Part shown: one piece after another, positions 11,507 through 24,862 of the stretch
Numbering within the stretch: the first letter of the stretch is position 1
How the letters are laid out: every line of letters begins with the position of its first letter
Position numbers and translations under genes: made by a program
Source of the DNA: Caprimulgus europaeus
Taxonomy: Eukaryota; Chordata; Aves; Caprimulgiformes; Caprimulgidae
DNA: 64,000 nucleotides
Direction: 5' to 3'
Assembly (NCBI GenBank): GCA_907165065.1
Contig: OU015523.1
Coordinates: forward strand, 26,625,834 to 26,689,833
Notes under the pieces: model-generated
What the model saw: only the letters and a program-made list of their open reading frames with translations
Told to the model about the DNA's origin: nothing
Database searches by the model: none

Positions 11507-14500
11507 CAAGGAAACCTGTCCTTCACTTAACTGACTGGAAACACACAAGAAGCATGCCCCAAGCATCCCTGCAGCCAGTGGGGACACAAATAACCTTTAT
11601 GGCTCGGAAGGTGCTGTTGTTCATGAAGAACTGCTATCCTGGGAGAGCCGCTATGGACATCTGCTGAAGGCAACATGATGAAACAAGAAATCAGGTCTGT
11701 GGAGCAGAGCGGGTTTTTGTGAGCGATGGAGCACCATGCTGGCATTAGAGGGGAGAGGAGAGGGATGTTTGAATTGAATTAATACAGATTTCCCTGACAT
11801 GCCCTCAATTTCATTTCAGTTGAAGTCAAAGATTATTTTTATACATTTTTTCCCTCTCTCTTTAACAACACGTTACCAAAACACCACTGAATTTCACGTA
11901 AGTGAAGAGTTTAAATTAATTTTTAAACTTAAAAATGTTAAAACACAAGTATTTTACTGAAGCATCATAATACATAGGAAAATAAATAAAAATTATTTCC
12001 CCAATGAAAATTGCACCATGATTACAGCAAGTTTAAACATCACATTTTAAAAAGTTCTTTTTGATTCAAGTGCTCTCTTTATTTATATTCCTAAACTCAT
12101 AAATGCAGTTCTCTCCTTTCCAAGCTCTTTTCACTAAAAATGCTACAGTGAATCTCTTAACAAACTAACATTGATCTGCTCCATTGAACTGGTCTAACAT
12201 TAATCCGCAAAACTGCTTTTCCCTGAGCAGTAGATACTTTTATCCACCATACTATTTAGTTAAAAGACATAAATAACCTGCAACTCAAATGCAACCCACT
12301 GAAAATCTTTATCAGCCAGAGACCTATTACATTTTTTTCTCCAATATATGATACACTAGAGACTTTTTGAAAAAGAGAAATTCTACTGTATATACACAGA
12401 ACACACTGGCACATATTCCATTGAAGAAGGGACTTTTATCAATTTCTGCTTAATCACATTAATAGAAATCCAGAAAGTTCCACTAAAATGAGTGGAGTCA
12501 ATGTGAGCTTCCAACATTTGACCAAGAGCATGTTTCTGCCCTGAGAATATCTTGTTGCATTTCCTTTTTCCAGAAAAAACAAAACAAAACAAACAAACAA
12601 AAAACCCAAAAAACCCCACACCAAAGAAACAACTTTTAGCAGAGAGGGGAAGAAGTAATACTATTTTTTATTAAACTGCACTGTTTCCCCAGTGAACATT
12701 TCTCTTTTCTGCCATTGAGTTAATATTAATTATGAGTAAGCTGGTGGGGTAAATCAATGACTGTTCCAAATATCTACCCAGTATTTTTTAAATGTGCCCT
12801 AACTCATTTTTCTCCTTCCACAGTTATTTCAAAAGAGTGACTTAAATGCCAAAAAGAGAGTGTTGCACTTTATTATTGTAGTACCCCAGCATTGACAAAA
12901 TCAAGTGGGATCTGAGGGAGAAAGGATGTTATGAACTTGCTATTTTCTGCCCTTTTCTTCTTGGATTGACAAGAGCAAGGGAATTAGCTCCCTTAATTCT
13001 CCAGAAATATATTTTTTCCTGCTCTCAAGGACTCTACAGACACTTCACCTCCTACCACCACCTGGAGCAGCTCTGGGGTGGTAGGTACATCCCTGCTTCA
13101 ACAGATCCTTGGGGTTACTGCAAACTCTGGAGGTCCCTCAGAAGTGTTCTGCTCCTTTCCAACAACTCATCCTTTGTATTGTGCAGCTCAATCCATCCCA
13201 GACCAAAAATGCCCCCACTCCCAGGGCAGCTAGACTAGTAGCAAGGAGTGCCAAGAGCAGTTCTGGCATTTGTAGGCCTTTTTCCACTCATCCACAGACA
13301 TGAACCAGGATTTCAGAAAAAATCTCCCTTTACTTTAGAAAGACTGAACATTTGCCTACAACAATGAATGTTTCATTTTAAACATGTCTGATTTATATTT
13401 TGATAGCTCACATCATCATTTACGTAGCACCCACAAAATTAAATTCACAGAGAGTTATGGGGTTTGTTTGTAAAACTCTTCATTCTAAGGATCACAGAAA
13501 CTATGTTTTCTCTGTGAATGTTTTGTCTTTCACTTGGCATTTGCATGGTCTATTTTACATAATCACAAATAATGAAACATGATGTGCTATCTGTGATAAA
13601 AAACAATATATGGGATTTTAACTGTGTCCAGATAAACAGGTTTATATATATATACCTATTAACACATAATTTAAAAAGTGACTTAGAAGATTTTAATATT
13701 TGTATATTACATATTACATATATATAATACAATATAATGCATGTACATATTATATATATGCATATTTTTAATTATCTGAGTTACTGGGTCTTATTTGTTT
13801 TTATTTATTGTTTCTCTGGTGGCAGTGCACAGCACTTCCAGCCCAGACAGGAGTTCCATTGTCGCAGAGACACATGCAGGCAGTGCTGGGATTGAAGCAG
13901 TATGCATCACTGTGCCATACCAGCCCTGCTCAGAACTCTACAATCACCTATCTGCAGATTTTCATCTCCTCTCTTTATGTGTGAGAGGAATTGGTTGAAT
14001 GCAGGATTGCTTATGCTTCTTCCTCTCTTCAATTACTATCCACAGGAATTTCTTCTCCCCGCTATGAAAAGCTTATATTAGAAAAAGTAGGCGTATGAGC
14101 AGCAAAGCAGGTAACATATTTCACCGGCGCAGTCAAGGTGAACATGGAAAAGTAGTTTTTGCTTTTCTTTTTTTTTTTGTTATTCTGATCATGCTTAATT
14201 TTTGTCATGGACATAAAAGTTAGCACAAATATTAGAGGAGTGAATTAGGGTACAAGTATCAAGGAAAGGAAAGAAGTAGAAGGAAGCCTATTGAGAATGA
14301 AGGATGGAGGGGAGAAATAGGAGCCCTAGAAGGAAAGATGAAGAAAGAAGACAAGCAAGTAGAGCTGGAGTGGAGGCACTAAGAAGTAGACAGAAATTGT
14401 TTGGAGTTCATATATCTTGGAAACATTACACTCTTGTGGCTGCAACCCAAGGATAAAATAGTCCCTGAATTAGGCACAGAGAGGCTGGCATGTGGCAGAC

Positions 14501-17500
14501 AGGAAGGGGAAGGATTATATACCTTGTGGGATGAAGAGGAACCTTTCATTAACAATCTCAGTTGTACTTCCTATGGTGCTACTTATGAAACGTGAGGACC
14601 CACCTGGGCCTTTCCCTGTGTTTACAGCACTTGACAGCTCTATTAGTACTGATAAATAACCCATGGGCATTGCTGGATTTTCAGCAAGGCCAGATCTCAA
14701 TGTTGAGATGAATGCCTATAGACAGAGAGCAGTGCTGCAGCATCACTGACTCTTGGGTGGACTTGAAATTTTTTTTGACTCATCCATGTTCACACAAGGG
14801 TCATCAGTGCATACTTGTGTATGATAACTCTTATATATGCAAATATATATAAGTACAAGATCAACGTTGCCCAGACACCTCAGACTGCCCTTGGTTCGTA
14901 CAAGCCAGCTCTGCACACAGCTCCCACCTGCCCACCCTCAATGTTACACAGATCTGCCCCAGAGTGTGATGGAGGTGCAGAGCCCAACAGGGAGGGGACA
15001 TCTCCAGGCAAGATTAATAGGAAAAGCAGAATAACACTCCACTGTGGCTCCTCTGTCACCAAGGTCAGGTTATGTAAAGACACTTCTGTGTCACTCTAAT
15101 GTCTACCATCTCTAACACAGCATTCAGGCTAAGTTACTGTATTTCTTAGTGGTGCATAAAAGCTGGGGCAGGGTGGTGTGTCCAGTGCCTTCTATTCATG
15201 TGTCTGGTGATGAGGTCCATGAGCTCCTGCTCATGCCATGTGTCTAAAAGTTGTTAGATTGTGCAGTGCAGGTATTTACCCTAATGCTACTGATAAGTTG
15301 AACAGACAGTGTCTGGAGCTTACTTTTAGCTGATCCTCACCTTGAAGCTAGCATCACATAGATCTTGCTGGGATTGGGATTGAACATTTCATTTCCAGCT
15401 GTGTTTGGCTCCTTGCGGCACTTACCATTCCATTGACTTTGGGGTTTGGATTGAGTTCTTTATATTCTGATGTTTGAAGTAAGCTTCTCATTTAATATAC
15501 TTCCTATAATTAGAGAAGGAATTTTACATGAAAACAACTCCAGGATTAAATGCAATCAAGTTAAGGAGAAATGTTCTTTCAGAGTTAGCCTGAAGTTCCT
15601 ATACACAAATAAATGGTGTTATCCTAATACCTATGCCTTAATGTGATATTTTATGGTTGTTTGAATAACTCAAAGCCTACATAAACTGCATTTCTGTAAG
15701 CAACTTGTATATATTTTTAAAGTGACTCTCCTTTGCAGTGTTCAAATTAAACTGAAGCGGGTCTATTGCATCTGTAAACCAGATTTCTCACATGTTTTGC
15801 TTTTTGCCTCTCACATAGCTAATGATGCTGAAGACCTCAGTATTATCATTATGTTGTGAGTTGAAAACAGTCACATTCACCAGGTTTTTGTTTTGTCCTG
15901 ACTCCTGCCTAATTCACATTCTGTCCACTATTGTGTTGCTGCATGAATGCTCTCTGCAACTAGCTAGCAACTGCCCCATTATTTGACCCAATAGAAACAC
16001 TTTTCTGCCTTTTCTATAGGTAATGTAAGAGGATGATACATCTTGGCCAAAATTGTTCATTTTTCACTGTTGTGTTAAAAAATTAGGACTGGCATGACCA
16101 GTGGCTATCTGCCCCTTTGGATAAAGCAGTATATACAAGAAGACTCAAATTGGCTCAAAGTGTATCTTTTTCCTCTCTAGCCATGAGACTGACAGCTTGC
16201 TATGTAAATCAAAGACAGGGTCAGGAGAAGACAATGATACCTGAAAAAAACAATGTTATAATTGAGAAATCCACTGCCAACCTTCCTAGATCTCTTTCGA
16301 GTTGTTGTGGTTCCTAATTAGTTTGAAGTGCAGGTTAATTGAAACAATCCAGTTGATGTAGGGTAACTTCTATAGCTGTGACTATGATACTTAGTGCAGT
16401 TTCTTTTAGGAACGAATAAAATGCTTCGCAAGCTGAGAAATTACTCAGCACAGTTATTTTTACTGCTTATGATTACTTAACTCTTCCTGCACAACACATT
16501 CCTGATTCTTTACTACTCACGTAATCTATACAATGCTAGTTTTCTCACCATGATAAATAGAAATCTTTTCAGTTAATTCTACCTTTATGTGTTTGACCAA
16601 GGTGGAAAGAAGAATGGCAAGATATTTCACCACTACAAGGAAAATACTAAAAAGAAAAAAAAAAGCTTAATTATTCTGTGCCCATAAATGGATATACTTG
16701 TAAGTCTCCCTGACTACCCATATCAGCAGTATTAAAATTGTACATAGAACTTAGGGTAAGATAATTAATTATAGCTCTGTTTGTCTTTGATGGACCTATG
16801 CCAGTTTATGCTACTAAGGGCACAGCCCATTTTGGGCTACAACCCTACCACATTTTAAAATGGCATGTACTTTGAACTGTATTAGTGACAGCAAGGGGAG
16901 ATTAAATCTTCCAAATTGGTGGAATTTTCCCATTTGATTTAAGACTTTAGTGTTACAAACCAAAACAACTTGAAATCCAGACATAATGACTTGAAATCAA
17001 TCAGATTCTTATCCTGAACTGCAATATAATCCAGGGACTCAAAAATCCAACCTCTGACACTGAAGGAGTGCCATTAAAAATACTGAGCTGGTGTTATCCC
17101 TTGTTGGAGTGAAGTGTATTTTCAAGCTCCCTAATATAACAGTAAAGTTTAGCTGAAGTATCCAAGGATCAATGAAACAGCCTGAGCAAATCCATCCTAC
17201 ACCAATATCAATGAGGTATTTGCCTTCATGGATTTGGGATTAAATTGCTGACAATGGACTCCAAGAATCTCATTTTCTTCTCAGATTAGATATAATACAG
17301 AAAGCTTGCAGATGCCAAAAAAATTCACTTATTCTTCTGATATTTTTATGATCAGGATCCTCAGCTAGTGTTCACTAAAGTAGATTTAAACTTCAAGGGA
17401 ACAATTTTTATTTGGAGAATTGCTGATTAACGTACACATATTCCCTGATACTACTTGTGGTTGTATTAGCTCCAGCACAAGGCTTTTTACTAGTTCTGTG

Positions 17501-18175
17501 AATTTTGTGATAATCTTCTGAGACTATCTTCATGTGTAAATATTTTATGGAAAATTACTGATCAAAAACTTCAACTAAAAGGAATGAAAGGAATTGCATT
17601 ATTAAAATATTCTGGATAGCATGTCCACTTCTGAAGATCACTTGGAATTTCGTGGAGGAGGAGAAGAAGATGCTTTGGGAAGGATGGGTCAGGCTGATAG
17701 ATCAAGGCCCTCTGCTTGTGGCCATCCTAGGAACCAAAGCACGGGACATGCTTGGTTCCTGAAACTGCTGGAGACCTTCAGTCCTCGAGGCATTTCCTCC
17801 CCAAGAAAGCATTTGCAAGTTCTCCAGTGTTCCCAGGACTTAAACAAATCTGTAAAGATGTCAGAATTTCGTCATTAAGACTGCTTGTGTCCTAGGTACC
17901 CTTTTTCCCAAGTAAAAGCAGATCAGTGTTTTCATTTCCACATGTAGAATTTTCAGAGCTTTTAACTGAAAACTTTGCTTCAGAGAGATCTTAATGAATC
18001 TAATAAATTGAAAATAAAATACTTAAAGAACATATCATCTTACTTCTGTGTTTCCACGTTTGTGCTTCCATCTGACTTTCAAAAATGTTTATTTTTAATT
18101 GCATAGTTAATAAAAGTTTACAATAAATTCTAGGATGTAGGTTCCACATTCAAAACCAAGCAGCATCTCTGTCTT
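11507..18175. other. Intergenic, AT-rich, no gene seen
   Basis: More than 6 kb of AT-rich DNA. Apart from the AT-rich patch at 13641-13772 I see no gene, RNA or recognisable transposon. Short open frames (up to about 94 codons near 14.8-15.1 kb) have no family resemblance and no splice context. Confidence 0.5.
13641..13772. repeat. AT-rich low-complexity patch
   Basis: Irregular TATATA, ATTACAT and TACATAT runs extend over about 130 bp. Such a patch could be a local melting or nucleosome-poor site. It is not an ordered satellite. Confidence 0.8.
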
Positions 18176-18385
18176 AATCATACAATGGCTGAGGCTGGAA
18201 GACATCTCTTGAAATCATCGAGTTCTACCCCCCTGCTCAAGCAGGGGCACCCAAACTATGTTGCTCAGGGTCACATCCACTCTGGCTTTGAGTATCTCCC
18301 AGGACAGAGTCCTCTGAGAAACCTGTGTTAGTATCTGATGACCCTTACAGCAAAAAAAAGTCTTTTCTTCTGTTCAGAAGTCAGA
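18176..18385 (-). mobile_element. CR1 retrotransposon 3' fragment (minus orientation)
   Basis: On the plus strand it begins with the reversed CR1 tail (AATCATACAATGGCTGAGGC TGGAAG), then a CCCCCCTGCTCAAGCAGGG block and the AACC-type 3' region ending near a TTCTTCTGTTCAGA motif. These are hallmarks of the 3' end of avian CR1 in reverse. It is diverged and 5'-truncated and carries no useful coding sequence. Confidence 0.8.
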
Positions 18386-21300
18386 TCCTAAGTGAGAAAC
18401 TGTTAGAAGCCAGATTAGTAATGGGTCAAAGGGTTTGTGCTTCAAAGTCTTCTACATATTTTAAATGTTTCCTCTGTGTAACAGCAACACAAAGTTAAAA
18501 AAAAAAAAAAATCAGCTTCTTACTTCATTCAGGAGGAAAAGTGTGAGCCAGACAAGAGGTGACCTACATACACAGCTTGCTTGTTTGCTGAGCTCAAAAC
18601 CTTTCCTCACATCTCATAAATGTTTCATTCTCTAAGATTTTATTAAATATCAACATTAATTGATATTGACTTGTTATTACTCTTGGTTTGACAGGAAAAA
18701 AAAAATCAAACAAACCAACACAGAATAATATGGAAAGCATTGATGTTAAAAGACTAAAGCTGGAATGATGGCTATTGCTGTCCTTACAGAACAAGTGTCC
18801 TGTGTAAAATTTGACTTTTAGGAATCTCTGTTCCTCTAGCTGTTAACTAGAGAGAAGTAGAAGGAACAGTAATTCCCTGTCCCAAAGGTATTCTGAGACA
18901 AATTCGGAGAATTTGAATGTGGACACAAGAGAGTTTCACATGCTTTTGAAGTCATACTGAGGAAACAATTAGGGGAATAGCTGCCAGGGGTCCAACTAAA
19001 GGCTCATGAGCCCTGCGTCTTGTCTCCAGCAAGACCAACAGCAGGTCTGTAAGGGAGGAGTGGGAGAAGAGATGCAAGAGAGGAAGATGTTGTCTGGTGC
19101 TTCCCAACCCCCGCCTTCCTCCCCTGAATCCTAGCTCTTCCCATCTGTGGCCCAGGGACTTCTCAAAGCATCAGTGCCAAGTTCAGTGGAGTTGGAAAGA
19201 TTTAATCCAATGTGATGCTCACTTCCTGACATAGTCCATATTTATTTATTTATTTATTTATTTATTTATGCTACACAGCTATTTTATGTGTTTCACAGTG
19301 CAGCTGTAGAAAGAGTTCAAGGAAGGCTTGAAGGGTTAGGACATTTTCTAGAAAAAAATCTAGGTGTGTAAAACATTTTTCTGCCTTAGGGGAGTTGACT
19401 GTCAGAATGTTGTACACAGATTTAAAACATAATTTTCATATTCTAGCTCTGGAAAAAACATCAGTGATACAAAATAAATGCAGTGTATTTGTAGCAAATC
19501 TCAGAATCTCTTAATTTGTTGTAGGTGGTGGAGACAACTGATCTCAGTGGAACAACCTGAGAGTGAAGAGTACTTCCCATGGTGCATAAGGCTTACTTCT
19601 CATCCTTACAAACACATGAAAAGGAAAAACAGACTGGTTGGCAGAGAAAAAGGAAAAAAAAAACCCCAATCAATTAATACACATAAGAAAGAAATCCACT
19701 GTGTGCAATAGTGTAGAATACACAGAATAAGTTAAAAACATTTGTATCCTTTAATCTTTTCTAATTACAATAAGTATAGTTAAAAAGTTTTCCAGGCAGA
19801 GGTGTGATGTGTAAAACTCATTGTAGTGCAGTGATTCCCTATCTTAAATGAAGGAAAATATAAAAATTATTTCTTATTTCCTGTCTTTGCCATATCCCTT
19901 TTCAAATATATAATTTATTATATAGTACTTATGCATATTTTAGCCTTTATTTTTCAAACAGGTTTCCATAACTTTAACAGAAATTCTGAAAACAATGAGA
20001 AGTTATATTGTCACTAATGTCCGTCTAGTAGTGATACTGACAAAACTTTAAATGTAATTTCTGAGGACTTTACTAAATTTCAAAAGATGCCATGCCTTGT
20101 CTTTAACTTCACCTTTCTTGAAAAGTTAGCAAGAAGCAGACCGGCTGTTTCACAGAGAAAAAAAAATTATACTTTCCCAAGGTTATAAAACAGCAAACAA
20201 ACATCACAAATATTTATTTGAGAGCTCACTAATGTTTCAGATCACAAATTTTGCAGCACGGAGGATAACATTTAATCTCATCTGTCTTCCCATGCTACCT
20301 CTCTGGAGAAAGAGAAGGAAGGCACTTATTGTACATACAGACCTGTAATGTCCGTGATCTCACAACAAAATACCTTTGACCAAGCCTTAAGAATATGAAT
20401 GGTCACTTTTTCACCAACAAGTTGCAGAAAATTAGAAGAGTAACTTAAGTTTTAAATGAAAAAAAAAATAGTATGTGAATGTTGAACTTCAAAATAAAAT
20501 ATTGGGCCACTCTAAAGTGAGTAGCAGAGGAAGAGGAATGGACCTCCAAAATTGCTGGGCAGTTGGAAATTCTTTTTCATATGAAAATGTGCTATGTTTT
20601 TCTACATATACGGGCCACTAATTTAAATGTGTGTGCTTTTTTCCTCTGATAGGAGTAAGGAGAAAATTTTAAACTAGATATCATTGCTGTAGGCTGGTAT
20701 ATTTTAGTTGTCACATATCAAAACCTCTCTCCACTGGCTGAAGATGTGGTGGGTTTCTCTGACTCTTAGAGCTAAGGATCAGGGCTTTGGTCAGGGCTGC
20801 TCAGGAAGTTTTCTTATACCATATACAGGACAAAGCACACTGCATCCAAAGATTAATTTCAATTGCTGCTACTCTATTTTAAACCTTGTCCCCTCTTTCC
20901 CAGGTCAATCAATGTTGTACAACCACAGTCCTCGAGGAAAGTATGAAGTTCTTTCATCTTCTTCCTCACTTGCTCTGCACATGTTGTCTGACACAGAAGG
21001 ATGTGGGAAACCGATGCATTAAGTATCTGTTGTTTGCTTAACCAGTAAGTCAGTTTTCCGAGTTTAACAATTTCTCCTATTCTGCCGTTCATTTCTCACA
21101 GAAATCCATGACTATTTATACGGCAACCTGGCTGAATGAAAAATTCAAGTAAAATAAATTGTGCCATTCCCTGTCCATCATGTTGTGGGACATGACCACC
21201 CCAATTCCTATTCTTAGCTGTGCTGTTGCCATATATGCAATTATTCTGCCTTTTCTAGAGCTGGTTGGGAGGAGTACTTACATCTGGCTACTAAGGATCT

Positions 21301-21865
21301 GTCATTTTCTTAACAGAAAGCATTACTGTTTAATCTCTTTTCTTAAATTCTGACTGTTCTGATACCCTAATCTACTCCCAGTTTCCCAGTTTGGTGACAA
21401 TTTTGTAGAACTGTGCAGTAGAATCTGTACACAGAATTCATATTTTTTGCTATCAGTTTTTGGAAGCATCACACATGCCATCTTTTCATATTTGTCCCCA
21501 AGGCAGATACTGTTTTTGATGTGGCCTTATGACTAGTCAAACATTATTTGCAGCTCGACTTTTTAGTGCAAGGAAGCTAAGCACGCCTGGAGTCTCAGTT
21601 TAGCTCATGTCAAGCCCATTATATTCACACATAGCATCCTGAGAGCTATTTTTATTGGCACCAGAGTCAGAAGCTCCTTTTTTGTTTCAATTGTAAACCA
21701 CTTTCTTCTTCTCTTGGTCCATCTTAAGGGAAGTTTAGAGTGGTAACTTCCTTACCTTGTCTCAAAAACTTGCCTTTTCCCTTTTCCAGTGAAAACACTA
21801 GAGGATACTTAGTGTTTTTATCTGCATGACTTGCCAAGGAAAAAAACTTATAACTTTTTAAATAA
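18386..21865. other. Intergenic, no gene seen
   Basis: AT-rich sequence with a (TTTA)n microsatellite at 19241-19269 and several A-runs. I see no exon-like sequence or RNA gene. Confidence 0.5.
19241..19269 (+). repeat. (TTTA)7 microsatellite
   Basis: Seven consecutive TTTA units form a perfect tetranucleotide run. Confidence 0.95.
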
Positions 21866-22745
21866 ATAAGCTTGGTGGTTGACACACTGGAGGGGCAGGA
21901 TGCCATCCAGAGGGACCTTGACAGGCTTGAGAGGTGGGCCTGTGCCAACCTCATGAAGTTCAACAAGGCCAAATGCAAGGTCCTGCACCTGGGTAGGGGC
22001 AACCCCAAGTACAAATACAGGCTGGGCAATGAGTGGCTTGAGGCCAGCTCTGAAGAGAAGGACTTGGGAGTGGTGGTGGATGAGAAGCTCAACATGAGCC
22101 AGCAATGTGCGCTTGCAGCCCAGAAGGCCAATAACTGTATCCTGGGCTGCATCCAGAGAAGTGTGGCCAGCAAGTTGAGGGAGGTGATTCTCCCCCTCTA
22201 CTCTGCTCTCCTAAGGCCTTACCTGGAGTGCTGTGTTCAGTTATGGAGCCACCAACACAAGAAAGGCATGGACCTGTTAGAACAAGTCCAGAGGAGGGCC
22301 ATGAGGATGATCCATGGGCTGGAGCACCTCTCCTATGAGGACAGGCTGAGAGAGTTGGGGCTGTTCAGCCTCAAGATGAGAAGGCTCCGGGGAGATCCTA
22401 TAGCAGCCTTCCAGTACCTGAAGGGCCTACAAGGAAGCTGGGGAGGGACTTTTCATAAGGGCAGTTAATGACAGGACAAGGGGAAATGGCTTTAAGCTGA
22501 AAGAGGGGAGGTTTAGAAGAGATATTAGGAAGAAATTCTTCACTGTGAGGGTGGTGAGACACTGGAACAGGTTGCCCAGAGAAGATGTGGATGCCCCCTC
22601 CCTGGAAGTGTTCAAGGCCAGGTTGGATGAGGCTTTGAGCAACCTGGTCTAGTGGAAGGTGTCCCTGCTGATGGCAGGGAGGTTGGAACTGGGTGGTCTT
22701 TAAGGTCCCTTCCAACCCAAACCATTCTATGATTATATGATTATT
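21866..22745 (+). mobile_element. CR1 retrotransposon, 5'-truncated, with end of ORF2 (reverse transcriptase)
   Basis: This is about 880 bp from the 3' end of a CR1 LINE. An open frame at 21872-22468 encodes about 198 residues typical of the CR1 ORF2 C-terminus, with motifs [52 protein letters not shown] and [18 protein letters not shown]. Near 22440 the frame shifts by one base, and the last part (containing KKFFTVRVVRHWNRLPRE) continues in another frame to a TAG at about 22651. The 3' end is the usual CTTCCAACCCAAACCATTCTATGATTATATG tail split over 22710-22745. The lack of internal stops makes it one of the youngest copies in the window, but it is 5'-truncated and dead. The short antisense open frames are shadows. 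Confidence 0.95.
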
Positions 22746-24183
22746 TTAATCTCAAACTATGTAAGAAAGCAAAGCTTTGCTGACACGAAAATAGACTAAA
22801 AGTCTTGCTTATGGCAGAAAAACTGGGTTTTTTAAAATCTGGATGCTATTGCAATACAGTAGTTGTCTTCACAGATATAAAGGTACTTGTAAACTACCAC
22901 TGAACTCTGTCTTTGTGAATATAACAGTACTTTACCCTCATGCAAAATACCGGTGGAACAAAACAGAATGCATTATTTTCATCTAAAATGTCAAAAGAAA
23001 TATTTTCTTTCTCAAAAGTGGTTCCTAGCTATATGCCATATACTAGAGATAAGAGTTCATGTTTGTCAGCCAAGTAAAATTCCCTTTGTGGGAGAAAAAG
23101 GCTCAAAATACTATGTTAGAGTATTTATTTTAGAGTACTTAGATGTCAGTAGCAGTTGGCATTGCAAGAAATGAAGGCAATGGAGAAACTGTGCTATTTA
23201 CCATATAACCTTAATATTCTGCAATTTCTTCTGCACTTTCATTATTGGAAGACCATGTCCATTTTTAATGTGGTCATTTATAATAATGAATTATATTCAA
23301 ATAGCATTAGACCCTTCTAACAACGATTCCAAAATGGAACCGAATCTATATTGAAGTTTAATGAAATTAATAATAATCTTGAAAAGTATAAAATGTAGGA
23401 AGACTATTGAACAAAGAGGTACAGATGTCAACAATCATGCCTGTGCCACAGAAACAGCCTTGCTGAAAGCCAGAAAGCCACCCTAGGTGAAAGAAGTACT
23501 CTACAGGAATGATGGTATCAGAATGGTCCCACTGAGAAAGCAAGAATAGTGAGAGAGCAGCAGTCACAGTACTAGCTACCTATTTAAGTTAACTTAAGAA
23601 CCCAAGTCTCATAAATGGCATCTGTCAACCTTGACTCTGGCTGAAGGACCATGGCAGAAGAGAGGACAGGGATGGCTTCAGGTCACCCACATGCTCCTCA
23701 GGATGCCAGCTGTGCTCTGTGTCACTTTCCTGCCACCACCAGCTGGCTGTGCAGGAAATACTTGCCATTTAACATCATGTGTTTGGCACAAGGTGGCTGT
23801 AATACACCAGAAAAATCGATGCTGCACTTTAAATGCAAAAATAAAGTTGTTCTAATTAAGCCTCTTGGTATTTGAATATTTTAATAAATATTGCCATATT
23901 TCATACTCAGATTAATGAGAATTTAACTTACCATTGTGAAAACTTTTGGCTGAGAATGAATTTTTGGACTGACACAGAACAAAACAACAAAAAAAAACAA
24001 CTATGGAGTAGAGGCAGAATTATGGCTTTTGCACTGAATAATTTGACCTTAAAATATCTAATCTATGAAGTTCCCTAAGTAATTAGTCAATAGAAACATG
24101 TTCTTCCAGGGGACAGCTCAAAGCAGAAGCCTATTTCAGGTACTCTGAGTTGCCCCTTTCTCAGCACAGAAGGAGCCTAGGAG
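22746..24183. other. Intergenic between two CR1 copies
   Basis: AT-rich sequence with two overlapping open frames of 74 codons near 23.63-23.88 kb, neither with a recognisable product. No RNA gene is seen. Confidence 0.5.
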
Positions 24184-24657
24184 ATCATAGAATCATAGAA
24201 TTATAGAATGGTTTGGGCTGGAAGGGACCTTAAAGATCATCTAGCTCCAACCCCCCTGCCATCAGCAGGGACACCTTCCACTAGACCAGGTTGCTCAAAG
24301 CCTCATCCAACCTGGCCTTGAACACTTCCAGGGAGGGGGTAGCCACAGCTTCCTTGGGCAACCTGTTCCAGTGTCTCACCACCCTCACAGTGAAGAATTT
24401 CTTCCTGATATCTAATCTAAACCTGCCCTCTTTCAGCTTAAAGCCATTTCCCCCTGTTCTGTCATTAACTGCCCTTATGAAAAGTCCCTCCCTAGCTTCC
24501 TTGTAGGCCCTTCAGGTACTGGAAGGCTGCTATAAGATCTCCCTGAAGCCATCTCTTCTCCAGGATGAACAGCCCCAACTCTCTCAGCCTGTCCTCGTAG
24601 GAGAGGTGCTCCAGCCCTCGGATCATCCTCGTGGCCTCCTCTGGACTTGTTCCAACT
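24184..24657 (-). mobile_element. CR1 retrotransposon 3' end (minus orientation)
   Basis: The plus strand starts with the reversed CR1 tail (ATCATAGAATCATAGAATTA), then GGTTTGGGCTGGAAGGGACC and the reversed 3' coding end. It runs to GGACTTGTTCC near 24655, where it is 5'-truncated. It is close in sequence to the copy at 21.9 kb, in opposite orientation and only about 1.4 kb away, so the two form an imperfect inverted pair. Confidence 0.93.
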
Positions 24658-24810
24658 AAAGTTAGTCAACAAGCAGCCACAAAGCATGGCCACCAACTAA
24701 GTTAAGCCATTCATTTTACTTCAGTCCATCATCAAAATGATGTTCAGAAGAAAATCATAGCTGCACAAGGCACAGCCATGCACTCTTAGTCTGGGAGATC
24801 TTTCTCAACT

Positions 24811-24862
24811 TATCCTGGTTTTGCTAGGATAGAGTTAATTTTCTTCTTAATAACTGTTGTTT
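24811..24862 (+). mobile_element. LTR 5'-end fragment
   Basis: The sequence TATCCTGGTTTTGCTAGGAT followed by AGAGTTAATTTTCTTCTTAA matches the first 45-50 bases, in sense, of the LTR at 9741-10390 (minus strand). Similarity ends abruptly near 24862. It is a short relic. Confidence 0.55.

Noticed and set aside
11226..11667. Open frames of 65-108 codons across the (GGAGA)n array
   Set aside because: They are translations of the pentamer repeat (Glu/Arg or Ser/Leu/Pro periodic), not genes.
21724..22715. Antisense open frames over the CR1 copy at 21.9 kb
   Set aside because: They are shadows of the CR1 ORF2 sequence and its 3' end in reverse.
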